Below are positions 48,866-60,631 of a DNA stretch of 64,000 nt, piece by piece; position 1 is the first letter of the stretch, and every line of letters starts with the position of its first letter. Below the pieces are notes generated by a model. The model was not told the DNA's origin. It saw only the letters and a list, made by a program, of their open reading frames with translations, and made no database searches. Source of the DNA: Pyrocephalus nanus (lineage: Eukaryota > Chordata > Aves > Passeriformes > Tyrannidae); assembly GCA_038380795.1 (NCBI GenBank), contig CM076259.1, positions 24,162,977 to 24,226,976 on the forward strand, given 5' to 3'. The position numbers were made by a program, and so were the translations under genes.

Positions 48866-50388
48866 TGGTCTCAAGTCAAATGAGGGGTGCAGTCTGAGAT
48901 AGACAGATGTGGAAATCAGTGTAAAGAAAAACAAATTCAAATTTGAATATATTCAAGAGCGCATTACACTGATCCACACAGGCTTGATAGGAAGCAGCCT
49001 GGGAGCCATAAATAAAGAGAGAGAAACATTGAGGACAGTTATAAATAACTTAGAAGAATGATAAGCTCCTGGACTGCAAATTGGCATGAGAAGCTATTCA
49101 ATGATCCATGCTGAACAGGGTGATTAGTGTATGACTGGTTAATAACAGTGTGGAGAAATGTCACTGGGAAAAGCAGAAATATGCACCTGCATAAACTTTT
49201 GTACAATATCAACCATATGAACACATTCAAAAATGCTAGGAAAAAAGATTGCTTTTACACTTGTGAGTGTCCCTGCACCTGGACAGATGTACACACCCAG
49301 AAAAGGGCTTGCACATGCCTGTCCAGCTAGCCACATGGATGGCAGAGTTAATAAAAGGTTTTATTCACTGGATGCTCATTCATACCTGTTGCAGCAGGAG
49401 CTGCCAATCCCTGGAAGCAGCTACAGGGACCAGTGGTCATGATTTGATTCCACTGTATATGCACACAGGGAGTATGCTGTCAAGGAATAATATATATACA
49501 CTTGGCCCTTTGAAAAGGATAACTTCTCCAATGCCAAAAGTAAAATATATCAGGAGAGAGTATATAATGTATATATATGTATTTGTATAAACACTCATTT
49601 GTGTAAATGTGAGAATTGTGAGCTCCTCCAGCAAAGTTTCTCAGAGGCCTCCATGCACAGTCACTTCAGAAGATGGCTAGGGAGAAAAACTCAGTAAGGC
49701 CAAGAAGTAAGAGAGATAGCATGGAATTCAGAATGCTTATGAACCCTATTTAGAAAAAAAAAAAGGGAAAAATGGAAACAACCAGCATTGATTAGAAGAC
49801 TGAAGTTCAAAATAGTTATATAGGAACTGAAGATCACTCTATATTTCATCCACTTGCTTTTGTATAGACAATAAAAACAACAGCTAAAGTCATAAGACAA
49901 ATATTACACTTGCCATGTCCCTTGAAGCCACCAGAAGTTTAGAATGAGCAGGAAGGAGGAAGGAAGGACAGGAAGGATTTGAAAGGGTGCTGAAAAAATG
50001 CAAAGATATTTCTGAAGCAGTGCAGCAATGGATCCACTGTGCAGTTTTTTCCTTGTTTTCTATGGATCTGAGCTTTTCCCTCTGCACTTGCCCAAAGAGA
50101 AAAACATATATATGAAAGTCATTTTGTCAGAGCTGAGGCATTCCTTGTTTATGTTTCTAGATAGCCCTGAAAAGGAAAAGCATATAAACAAGCAGGCCTG
50201 AGATCAAGTAATCTCATGGCATATGCAACTGCCCAGCCAGCTTCCCACTGGCAAATCTAAGTGTCAGGGGAAATCAGATACCAGATTGAATTTAGGGACA
50301 AAAGCTCCAGCCCCAGCAAGCCAGGAGAATGGGCCTCAGAGCATATGCCCACTGCAGCAGTCTTGTGAAAGCATTCAGAGGAGCAGAG
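48866..50388. other. Non-coding stretch with short AT and purine repeats
   Basis: No gene recognised. It holds TA-rich stretches at 49487-49500 and 49560-49581 and a GGAA-type purine stretch at 49948-49977. Frames reach 107 codons (49267-49590 plus) without family resemblance. Confidence 0.5.
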
Positions 50389-50391
50389 GGG

Positions 50392-50434
50392 TGTAGAAAG
50401 CCTTGACACAGGGGGATGTAGAAAGCCTTGACAC
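50392..50434. repeat. Tandem duplication, 25-base period, two copies
   Basis: An 18-base block, tgtagaaagccttgacac, occurs identically at 50392-50409 and 50417-50434. The perfect identity suggests a recent duplication. It lies inside overlapping open frames that are probably not genes. Confidence 0.85.
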
Positions 50435-52502
50435 TGAGGAGCACAGCAACCTGCAGGAACAGGAGTGGGGCTCCCGTAAATACAACCTTCTCCCCACCTG
50501 CCAGCCAGGGAACACTTGCAAGACAGAGGGAGTGTTGAGCATTTGCCGTGCTCTCTGAGAGGGATGTGTGGTGAAGATGGCAAGGAACCGTACGGAGTGT
50601 TCCAGGAGTCCTCTCTGTTTTGCTGAGGGAATGGGGAAAGTTTCTGCTCCCTCCCCTGGCAGAGCCAGTGTGTCTGGGCGTCAGCGCCAGCCTGATGCTG
50701 GGTGTCACACTAACAGGTCCTTCTGGCTGTGACATTTCTAAAGTGTCTTTTCAGACCCTGGCGTCACAGATGATTCATGCCCCGGCAGAGCGTGGGGCCA
50801 GAGATGCTGTCAGGATCACTCCCACATTCAATTACTCACAGCAGCCTGTGCACACACATTGTCACTTGACCTCATACCCCATCCCTTCCCAGAGGCAGAG
50901 GTGCTTCCAGCAGCAGAGGGCTGCTGTCCATCAGAGACGCATGTGCCTCTGTCCTGTCCTCTCCCCTCCCTACAAAACACCAGCTGCGGTAGCCAGGGAG
51001 ATGAAAGAGGGGATTAAACCACTGGCTCCACATCCATCAGCTCCCACAGCTTTCTTATGAAGAACACAAGGGAATCTGGTTGCTGCCAGGTGAGGAGACT
51101 ATGAAAAGCAGCAGAGGAGGAGAGAAAAAATGGGTACTGAACAGGGACCCACAGCACTAGCCTGGGGCTTTGCACTTGGCAGATCCTCATCACAGAAGAC
51201 AACTTTGTGGCACTATTACCAGTCAGCATTTCTCCCTCACTCCTTCACTCACTTTCCCTTTCATCTAGGTTGCTGCAGTTGCATTTAATGACACAACAGA
51301 TGTATTCATTTGCATCTTTATACAGATCTCTAAGCTCTACAAATGGGTGGGTGGGCGTGACCCCATTTCTCCAAATTATTCAGCACCTTTCAGTTATGCA
51401 TTTCTCTCTTCTCTAATGTCTTTTTGAAGCACATAGAAACAGCAGTGGAGAATTACTCTGCTGTTTTCTCTTGAGCATCTGGGACCTGATCGCTCCCCTG
51501 CCTATGTGAATCTTCCTTACAAGTCCACAGGAGCCACAGAGATGTCTGTGCACAGACAGACTGTCTCCTCCACCATGTACACTGACTTTCCGGAGAGGGA
51601 GAAAGGCACAGATTTACCTGACATGCCCCCATGCTACACAGAAGATGGTTATGGGGGAGAAATAAGAGAAAAACAAGTGACACCCTGTCTGTTTAAAGGG
51701 TGATGACAGTTCTGTTGCTGCCATCAAGAGATCTGTAGTCGCATTTATGAGATGTGGGTGAGTTAAAGTACTTCCTCTACACCATCTGAAGGCGGTGTTT
51801 ATGCAGAGCTGCTCGAAGCACGCTCCATGCTCATGACTCAGGGAGATGCTACCACCATCTCTGAAGATCTGTCAGCGTGGTCAGGTACTGGTGTGTGTTC
51901 TTGAGAACTTCCTCTGCACAAGTGCTCAGGTCCCTGGCCCTCAGCCAGTGGGTACCCAGCTAGGCCAAAAGGGTTTAAAAGGTTGGGAAACAGGTCCACT
52001 CATAGTGCCAGTTACTATGGGAAAACACACCATGCTGCATGTCTGGAGCTCTGCCTGGTAGCTGCACAGACTGAAGACAGGAGTACAGGAGACAAGGAGA
52101 GGAATGGAAAGGAGGGAAGAGTAAGGGCTGTTTCCCTCTGGGAAGATGCTTAGGTAACACAACAGGGGGGCAATCCCAGATGTTACATGGTCGAGTTAGA
52201 TGCATAGGAGAGAAAAGCTCCTATCCTAGCTCTCCTACTTGCCCCTCACCCCAACCAGGTGGCCCTAGGGCCACATGTGAGGAGCTATTTGTGTGACACT
52301 CCAGGAGGGCAATGAGTGAGGAAGCTGGTGCCACTGGCAGAGATAATTGCTGGTTTAATTTATGGGCTGCATTTTGTGTATAAAGCCATGACTACATATA
52401 TAATGTAATACCGGCACCGTGAGTGTGCTGAGCACTGCTGTCAATCAGGGGTCCTTTGCATCAGTACATATTCATATAAATATGTATGTTCTTTTGCTAA
52501 CG
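50435..52502. other. Non-coding, slightly GC-richer stretch
   Basis: A 146-codon plus-strand frame at 50620-51060 and a 147-codon minus-strand frame at 50292-50735 overlap. Both are explained by the local rise in GC, and neither has a motif I know. No repeat was recognised. The segment 52330-52500 is AT-rich with balanced sequence and could hold a regulatory element, but nothing specific is visible. Confidence 0.45.
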
Positions 52503-52775
52503 GTATTACTATTTATTATTTGTGTTACTGTCGTGCCTCAAGGCTTCGGCAGGGACCAGGTCCCTGTTGTGCTGGGTGTCTCACACACATGGTGAGAGGA
52601 AGACTCTGTTCTGTATAGCTTCCAGACTAAATACACCATAACAGGCACAGTCTGGGGTCCCTAATTAAAAAAACATTTTGAAGTTGAAGTGATGGATCCA
52701 GCTCGCCAGTGGCAGAGCTGGGAGCAGACCTGAGCTTGTGCTGACTTCCTATCCAACATTCTTCCCATTAAACTT
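52503..52775 (+). mobile_element. MIR-like amniote SINE, nearly full length
   Basis: Most landmarks of a widespread reptile and bird repeat are present in order. The start, ttattatttgtgttactgtc, is followed by gtgcctcaaggcttcggcag (52533), gggaccaggtccctgttgtg (52552) and ctgggtgtctcacacacatg. A decayed agacagtc/gcttacaatctaa part lies at 52600-52640. The typical MIR-like end follows: ccagtggcagagctgggagc (52705), then a decayed gacctgagcttgtgctgact and tcctatccaacattcttccc. The usual form of that end is gtggcagagccgggaatagaacc...ctatccactagacca. No target-site duplication is visible. I am confident of the repeat, less so of its family name. Confidence 0.65.
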
Positions 52776-54369
52776 CAGTAACAAAAACTTAGGCAACTTT
52801 GGCTTCTTTTTGAAAAATAAATGGGTGAGACATTTTGCAAGGTGGAAATTCCCTCTGAACCCTCTCTCTGAATACCCCCATGTGCAAGAAGGCCAGGATG
52901 TATGCAGACAGAGGAAAAAAAGGTGCCTCAGAGAGGGAGGGAGGGAGGCATGTCCATCAGAAATCTACCAGTGACTCCTTCTCACTGGAATCCCTGTGCA
53001 GCTACCAGCGGTGACCCCTCTGATGACCAAGATACGGTCATGGCCACTGTCAGGAGTGTAAGCACTCCTGATTAAGCCTCGCACTCTCTAATGTGAGTTT
53101 TTTTTTCTCCTCTCAAAGCCCTGGCTTCATCTGACCACAGGAGGTTCTTCTCTGATCCCTGTAAAAGGACACTCTGTTGGGCATCACTCCCAGGTTTTCA
53201 TAGCAGTGGAGGGGGCACAGGCTGCCTGGTGCAGTAGGGATCAGGGTCTGCCCTGTACTGGTCCCAGTTAGTCTTGTCTCTCTCTGTAACAGATGGCACC
53301 CACACACCACACCCTAAGGCCACAGCCAGTCAGAGTTGTCCCAGCCAACAGTGCTAAGGGAGGATAGCACCACTGGGGCAGGAAGCACTGGAAGCAACAC
53401 ATGGGGACACAAGAGAGAAGAAAAAGAGAGGAGAAATAGGAAGAGATGTGAGGATGCACAAAAGGAGGCACAGGAAGGGACACAGCAACAGATACAGAAG
53501 GAAGCATGTGGAAGGGAGGTAGGCTTGGAATGACTTTTGAAGGGAGAGACTTCGTGCTGGGTAACCTTGGGAGGACACTGTGCCTGTGGGGGACCCATGC
53601 TGGAGCAGAGGCACCCCTGAATGGACAGAAACCTGTGGCTGACCCAGGCTGGAGAAGGGTATTAGTGGGAGGAAAGAACAGAGAAAGAAAAGAGGAAAAA
53701 CCAGGAGCAACAGCAAAAAATTACCTTTTACACTGCCCATCTCCTCACCAAAGGTACTGGCAAGGACTGTGTGTAAAACATATTGAAAATGGAGGGAAGG
53801 GGGCTGAAGGGAGAGAGGTGTTGGACTGAAGCTGAGACTGGTGAATGAGGAAGAAAGAAGCTTCCCTTGGTGTTTAATTATCTAAGTCTTCTTTGTTTTC
53901 CATCACCAAATCAGTTAATAAAAGTTTATGTTAATTGGAAATAAATCAAATTCACTAAAATTCCCTGAACTGAGACTGTTTTGCCTGCAACAGACTCATA
54001 TGAAAAAATGCGAGGTTTTTAGCTGACAAGGCTATAAGGAAAATCTTTAGAAGGCAATTCAGGATTATTGAAAAAACCCTCAAATCAGAAGTAGAGTGCA
54101 AAAGGCCCCCAGTATTTCTCTCGTTATGAATCAGTATATGGCCACTGAATGTGCAAGAACACAGCAGATGAACACGGACATCGCACACTGCGGCTGGTCC
54201 TGGAGTCCAAGGCATGGCATCTCAGTCACAGCTGCTGAATGGATCTGGTGTAACCAAAGGAACATAGAGTATTTTAAGACAGCCAGGTTTCCAATCTTCA
54301 TAAACCAGCTAAAAAGAAGCAACAGTAAAACACACCCTCTGTTCTCATCCCTCCTGCAGAACCACATCT
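52776..54369. other. Non-coding stretch
   Basis: Contains a short (GGGA)n run at 52931-52948. Frames of up to 128 codons overlap on both strands at 53268-53829; the minus-strand frames translate a purine-rich plus strand and are Leu/Ser/Phe-rich for that reason. A 120-codon minus-strand frame at 54131-54493 overlaps the cysteine-rich frame that follows. Confidence 0.5.
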
Positions 54370-54711
54370 CTAACCCATCAGGGTAGCCAACGACCAGGCA
54401 TGCTGGTAGATGAAATACTGGCAGATGCAAAAGCAGTAGGTCCCATCTATTGCACACTGGCTCCCCTGTGCATACATAGACCGATCTGCACACATCAGCC
54501 GCATCTGTAGCAATTCTGTATGACAGTCACAGCAGCCATTGGTGCAGAAATCCAGTAGATTTCTGCTCAAAGTGTAGGGCAGCTGTCTGTCCGGATCAAT
54601 ACAGCTGGGACATCGGATGCAATTCAGGAAAGCCAGGGCATCTCTTTTTTTTTCTCTCAGATGGCAAAATTCCACTTTATTTTGGCTGAGATTAGTTCCT
54701 TTATTCTGCAT
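54370..54711 (-). other. Unrecognised cysteine-rich open frame
   Basis: This minus-strand frame of 113 codons carries twelve cysteines between residues 31 and 97. It starts with CIRCPSC, continues with FCTNGCCDCH around residues 56-64, and ends with YCFCIC near 93-97. The even number, the CxxCxxC, CC and CxCxC spacings and the small polar loops look like a disulphide-rich extracellular module. I could not match it to colipase/Dickkopf, von Willebrand C, TNF-receptor, TAFA or defensin patterns. Residues before 30 look non-coding, and ccgatgtcccag on the minus strand (about 54609-54620) is a possible acceptor. The frame ends in TAG after SLATLMG. It could be a terminal exon, a decayed gene copy or chance. 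Confidence 0.22.
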
Positions 54712-57700
54712 ATGCTGATAGCAGCTCTGTTTGTCTATCCTAATTGCCTTTCACTCTAATTCAAGCCTAAAAATGGCCTGCTGAGGTGCCTCTCCAAAAA
54801 AAAATCACAGAAATGTCCCTGTGTATTCCAGTACCAGCACCCAGGAAGAGAGAGAATCTCAAGGTTCCACAGTGAAACAGCTAGCGAAATTTAATAAAAG
54901 CAATGGCAGTCAGATTTATGTAACTTTTATGAAATCAATAGTACTGGACTCTGCAAAATGACTTGAAGAGCAAGACCCCATACAAATGTAATTAAGCACA
55001 GATGGCAGCATGCTTTCTGTGTGCTGCAAAGCTGTGTTCGCTTTAACGTGAACAGCAGTTGCCTTGAACTTGCTGTTGCTGATGTGAAAATGCCATTGTC
55101 ACTAATCAAGGCTGCTTTTCATCTAAAAGACACTCATACTTTTTTTTTTTTAGGGGTGGTGTTTGAGGTTCATTGCTCTACAGGAAACATATAGGAGAGG
55201 AGATGGAGTTTGTAAGGTAAAGTTTCACGTATAACATTCAAACCTCATTCAACCAACTTCCACCTCTTGTTTTCCCCAAAGAAATGTCAAAAAATTTCTT
55301 TGCAGTGCAGGATCATTACCTCTTCCTCACCCTAAAACAACGAGGCCATCTAAAGGCTTAGATGGGTTCATGGTTCAGGGGAGTGAGTGCTGTGGTGAGC
55401 ACTCATCTCTTTGAATAACCTGCAGCCATATCCTCCTGCAGCTTCATGCAATGACCTTTTCCTTCTTGTGTCCAATGCTACCAGCACTGCTATCCCTTCC
55501 ACCTGGCATCCTAGCTCGCAGGATCTCACATGAAGCAAGGGACAAGAAAACACTCTGGGATTAACATATATCAAGTGAAAAAAAAGTGGCAGGATTCCAG
55601 TCAGTAGCAAAACATAAATGCAGGTAGTTGGGAAACTGATGGGGGGAAAATGGCAATCACGTTTTAATTTTTTCATTCTTCCTTAATGAAATAGGTTTTT
55701 TTCCTGTTGGATAAAAGGCACATGGAGATAGAGGGGTGGATGTTACAAAATTGTCATCAGGCTGTATTCCACACTTATTTTCTTAAATTTGAAATGACAC
55801 TGAATGTTGAAGATTTGAAAAAAACCCCACAAATTCTTCACAAGCTATCTGTACACCTCTGTCATAATCCTAAAAGGAGAGATATATTTTTAACAGCCTC
55901 AGGATAAAAAATATGTTAGGAAAGTTCAGAAAAGCTCAAGTGCTGTTACAGCCCAAAAATACTTTTAATCATTAAAGGCATGCTTTTTTAACCTTCTCAG
56001 CTGACTCTGACACTCTCCCAGGCTTTGACTAACATCTTGCTTTACCAACACGACAGTCTGTCTGTATAAACAGACCCTGGGATGTAACCTCACAGGCAGT
56101 GTGTGCACAGTTAAAGCTGGATATTGTCACTCCTGTGCAGAACCAGTTTCCAAAGGCTATATTCAAGCACAGTTATCTAATGCAGTGGTTTTCAACTTAT
56201 TCAGCAGTGCTAATGGCTTACGGACTATGTCGAAGGGAAACACAAAAGGTAAAGAAAAGTCACTCTAATATCTCCAAAAGTAAGTTGGTGATAAAGGGAT
56301 CTGTACTACTACTAGGCAATTTTTAGAGGTACACAAACAGGATTGAAAGCCATGGTGAGGTGCTTCAGTCTGCACTGAGACATCTGTATTAGTCTGCCCT
56401 TCTGTGACACCAAATGCTGCTGGCTACTTCAGTATGACCAAAGCTTACCTTCCGAAAGGCTACATGTCAGAGCTGGTAGGAACATCTTACCAAATTAGTC
56501 GTGAATTTTGGAAATTTTGAAGTTGAAGACTATAACTTTTTTTCTTTCCTAGTTTTGATCTTTATTCCACTTTATTGTATTTGTGTCCTCTCTTTTCTTT
56601 GGATCCCTTTCGTCTACCCACTGAATCTCTTTTCACTGTTGAACCTATAATTTCCTACTAGTAATAAATCTACTGAAATGGTTTCTTGGTGTGAAAAGTA
56701 TTGTTTTTCTTGTATTGTGTTCATGAAAACTGGTAGATTTAAATTGAGGAATATTATGAAATCAAACACCAACAAATCAAACTAATTTTGAGGAGTTGAA
56801 TTTCTGTCAACTTCCTTACGATATAGCCCACAAAACCCCCAAACGGTTTTACTTTAAAGGTGTTTAGTTTTTGTTTGGTTGTTTTTTTTCTGTTTATTGC
56901 CATACTTTTTTTTCCATTCATTGGACCATTCCTGGGCAGGTGGAGGGGGGGGGGGGAGTGCTGTTTAAAAGCCTAGTCTTTTTGTCATGGTGGTTGTAGT
57001 GACATAATAAACAAACATATAATTATATTCCATTTCATCCATCATCCTATAAAACTACTATTCCATTAGCAGGTTAGTTGGATGCTCAGCTTCCTGCAAG
57101 TTTTCCTGGATCTCCCAGTTCAGTGTAGTGTGTGTGACTGATCCATTTCACACTCTGAATGCCTTGTGTGTTTGGATGATGAGCTTAAAGGGGAAGAGAA
57201 CATCTGCTCTCCACATTTGCATGGTGCTGCACACACTGAAGATCTCTTCTTAGTTGGCTACTGTTAGTGCCTGTGATCTTCATCATTAGTAATAGAAAAT
57301 AATAACTTGCTTTAAGCCTCAAGGATTCTTCCAACATTTTTTTCCTCAAATTGTTAAAGGCAATTTTTCTTCATTAATTTTATTTTATTTTACAACCATA
57401 TACATCATATGCAGTCACCAAAGTTTAAATGAAGTGCATAGATTGAAGGGGGGTGAGAATGAAAAATATTTCTTAAAAAAAAGACATTTAACCAAAGTTA
57501 TTCTTTTTTTGCCATTCCTCTCCTCAGCTTCTCTGATATTTTTACTGTATGAGGGTTTATTAATCTGCCATTAGGTGGGCAAATTTGAGACTGCTGCCCT
57601 AAATTAGTGAGAATTAGGAGCCTGCACAATTGTAAAGGTAGAGCCTTTGACGTGGAACTGCAATCAGAACATAAATTCACTCATCTTCCTCCTCTGCCTC

Positions 57701-58860
57701 CCTCTCTAAGAGCTCAGCAGAGCCAGGAGTACTTCTTTTTAAGGCATCTTTCCAGAGAGGCTTTAACAAAACTGAGGTCCCAGAAAATAAAGGAGTTTTT
57801 TTTCTTAGATCTCCCAAGCAACATTCTGGGTTAATAGTGCTGTCTTCACACTTTCTTCGTGGTATACCTGTTTAAAAGGAATGAACATCTTCCAATATGC
57901 CAGCCCAACAAAACTCAGATGGGGCAAGATCGGTATCTTATGGCCTTGGTAAGTGATTGCCTCTATGGCTTCAGTTGCTTCTAGGATTTGCTCCCTCTCA
58001 TGTATATCAGGCAGAGAAGCAATAACAGTGTTGCCTTAACTGTCTGCTTTTGTGTATAAAGCAATGATTTTTTTTATGCTTATGCACTTCCATGTTTTCT
58101 TACTGGGATGCCTTGCTAGATTTTATCCAGCAATGCCAGTTATCCCAGTTCACAGTGCTGTGAAATAGCCCAAAATGTAACATGACACACATTTGACTTA
58201 TGAAAATGCACTCATTCCCACTGACACCTGACAATCACTTTGCATTCCCTGCAGTAACACTGTCAAACCCAGAGAGAGCCAAATAGCTTGTTTGCTATCC
58301 CACTCCAGAAGGACCGGCTGACATCAGGATGCATGTCCCATCTGCAGGGGTCTCTGCTGAACCTCCCATGCTGCCTCCTGAAGCACTTCAGCTTGGTACT
58401 CCTGAGGGGTCAGCCTTGCTCTGTGAGCAGGGAGAAGGCAGGGAAAGCTGGCAGGAACAGCTGGATCTGAATCACTTGATCATCTTCAAAGGACCACATC
58501 ACACCCTGTCACACACCCAGAGAAGGTTTCTACTGCAGCTTCACTTCTGGTCTTAAAGCTGCTTATTAATACATTTTCTGGCCCCAGTGCTCCAATTACT
58601 CCAAAGGCAAGCTCCTCACTGCTTGCAGTCACTGCTCTGCAGTGTTTCAGTATGTGCTTCGCCCTTAACACGTGCTTTCATCCCGTTGAAGCCAAAGGGC
58701 ACTAAGCACTGGCTTAAATACCCTCTGCAAGGTGAACAGGGACCCAGGGCCCTGGCAATGCCAAGTAAAAAGCAAATGCAAAGGAAGACTTCCTCTGTCA
58801 GTAAACAAAACAAAGCGAGCTGATTTTTAAACCTTTTGGCATGTCTGGGTGTCTTTTCTG
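54712..58860. other. Non-coding stretch
   Basis: No gene or clear transposon in 4.1 kb. It holds a T12 run at 55140-55151 and a G12 run at 56945-56956. The words gcagtggttttcaacttatt at 56181-56200 recall a common amniote hAT-type repeat, but the following sequence does not support the match. A 102-codon minus-strand frame at 55368-55676 is unremarkable. Confidence 0.5.
56945..56956. repeat. G12 homopolymer
   Basis: Twelve G, extended by ggtgga on the left and agtg on the right. A second long G run lies at 21.8 kb. Confidence 0.9.
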
Positions 58861-59010
58861 CCACTGATGAAGGATAAACAATGCAATTATTAATTATTGA
58901 TGATCGCTAATAAGAACGATGATTATCATCACCATCATCCAGCCTTGCCATTCCTGCCACCTCTCTAATCAGTGCGATCTCACTGTTATTACACATAATT
59001 GCAATCTTTC
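58861..59010. promoter_or_regulatory. Candidate AT-rich regulatory element
   Basis: Within 80 bases there are an acaatg word (SOX-like), several overlapping taat/atta cores (caattattaattattgatga), tgatgatcgctaataa, and a run of gat/cat triplets (gatgattatcatcaccatca). Density of homeodomain-type cores is higher than in neighbouring sequence, and the segment has no repeat character. This is the kind of sequence seen in conserved developmental enhancers, but conservation cannot be tested here, so the call is inference. Confidence 0.2.
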
Positions 59011-60590
59011 AAGTCAGGGAAGGAGAAGAAGAAACCTTGCAGTGTAAATACTAAATACTTAGTATAACAAGAGTGAGAGCTCCCCAGCTTGGAGCAGAGC
59101 TAAGCAAAGTCACGGACTTCCATTCTTTTTAATTTACCATCTGTTCTGTATGACACAGCCTGTGTCTCTTTAGGGTTTAGTACCCATTTATTATCCAAAA
59201 GCCACCTCTGCCTGCTATTAAAATCACGTTGGAGTGATTTAGAGAGGGAATCTGTCCATTTGCCCAAGTGGAAAGATGTGTCATCAGCATAAACCTAAAT
59301 GCCACTGCCTTCCTGGACGCCAGGGCTGGGAAATGCCTCACCAGCACAAGCGCATTCTTGTCGGCTCCAGCCCCTTCCCTCCTCATGAGAGATTAAATTA
59401 CCAAGGATTTGGCATTACACATCTCCTTCTTTCTTCTTCCCTTGTGTTACATGCACATGCATCACATGCACACACACACTTTTCCATTGTGCCTTTTTGC
59501 TCTCTGTCTTTCTCATGAAAGGGGCTATCCCACTGATACCCCATCTTCTTTTCCTTTTTAACTCCAGCCTCCCTGATCATTACCCTCTGTTTGTTACAAA
59601 GTCAGCATGCTCGTTATTTTTCCCTCTCCATTCTCTTTAATCACTCTTACATATACCTAGCCATGTGAGCATGCTCCTTACCCTTTCATTTTCCAACATG
59701 CACCTTGTTCCCGTGTCCTCTCACTTAGCTTTACATCGTCCTCTCCTCATTTCCAGCTCTCACAGTCCTCACCATTATTTAATAAAACACAGCACAGATG
59801 AAGATAATTGCCATCACTTCCACAGTCCCTTGGGACTTCTCAGAAATCTCTCACAGGTACCCAGACAAGCATCTCACCCTAATAGCAAATGACTGTTAAA
59901 CTAAGCAAGAGATTTTCAACAGTCTCTACAAATTGAACCCAACAACGCCCCCTCCACCCGCAGAGCTCCTTCCACAGCTTTAGCCACTTCCAATTAAGTG
60001 AGCAGCCCAGAGTTGTCCTCAGGGATTCAGGACAAAGAGGATCCAGTCTGAAAACAAGTTCAGGAAGGCAAAACAATTAAACACAAGGTGCCTTGGCTCC
60101 AGCATCCTGGGGCAGATCTTCTGGGGCACAGGGACCTGGTGGGAGTCCATAGCCAGAAGATCAGTCCCTACTGAGCTCTCAGGCAGGATACATGTGGCAA
60201 AGCTTCCCACACAGGAGAGAGAGGGCATGGTGGTACCAGTTGTACTGCGCTCATCCATCCCCCGGATCTATCCATTCCCACCAAAGGGAGACCTTTCTTT
60301 GCACTAAAAATTTAGGGTCTTGGTTGGCCTGCTGAGACAACAGCCATTTTGTTCTCAGGCTCACTAAAGGAGAGGCATGTGTGCTACACGTTCCCACAGA
60401 GGGTGGAAGATTAATAGAGCCATTGTCCCAAATTAAAATATTTTAATGAAAACCCTGGCATCACTGATGTGTGTCCTTGCTTGCTGTTATTTTTTCTTAC
60501 CTAATTTACCTGATAGACTACAGTAGGAGAGGAGAGGAAAGGATAAAGAAGACAAGGGAATTATGGGTATGTTCTCACCAGAAATTCTGA
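59011..60590. other. Non-coding stretch
   Basis: Nothing identifiable. A short CA-rich run at 59451-59479 and pyrimidine-rich segments at 59560-59760 explain the low-complexity look of the frames here. None exceeds 80 codons. Confidence 0.5.
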
Positions 60591-60631
60591 ATTGATTCAA
60601 AATTAATTCCTCCTCTTTATTTTGAATCAAT
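60591..60631. repeat. Inverted repeat, 13-base perfect arms
   Basis: Left arm attgattcaaaat (60591-60603) is the exact reverse complement of attttgaatcaat (60619-60631). The spacer is 15 bases. It could form a cruciform or, if transcribed, an AU-rich hairpin. No flanking element explains it. Confidence 0.75.

Noticed and set aside
50292..51060. Two overlapping frames of 147 (minus) and 146 (plus) codons
   Set aside because: They lie in the GC-richer part of the window, where stops are fewer; neither translation resembles a protein family.
54440..54475. Plus-strand ttgcacactggctcccctgt, reminiscent of the LHWLPV block of L2 LINEs
   Set aside because: It needs two indels within 20 bases and has no supporting neighbouring blocks.
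56181..56225. Words resembling the gcagtggttctcaa start of a common amniote hAT-type repeat
   Set aside because: The match stops after about 20 bases, and no terminal inverted repeat is visible.
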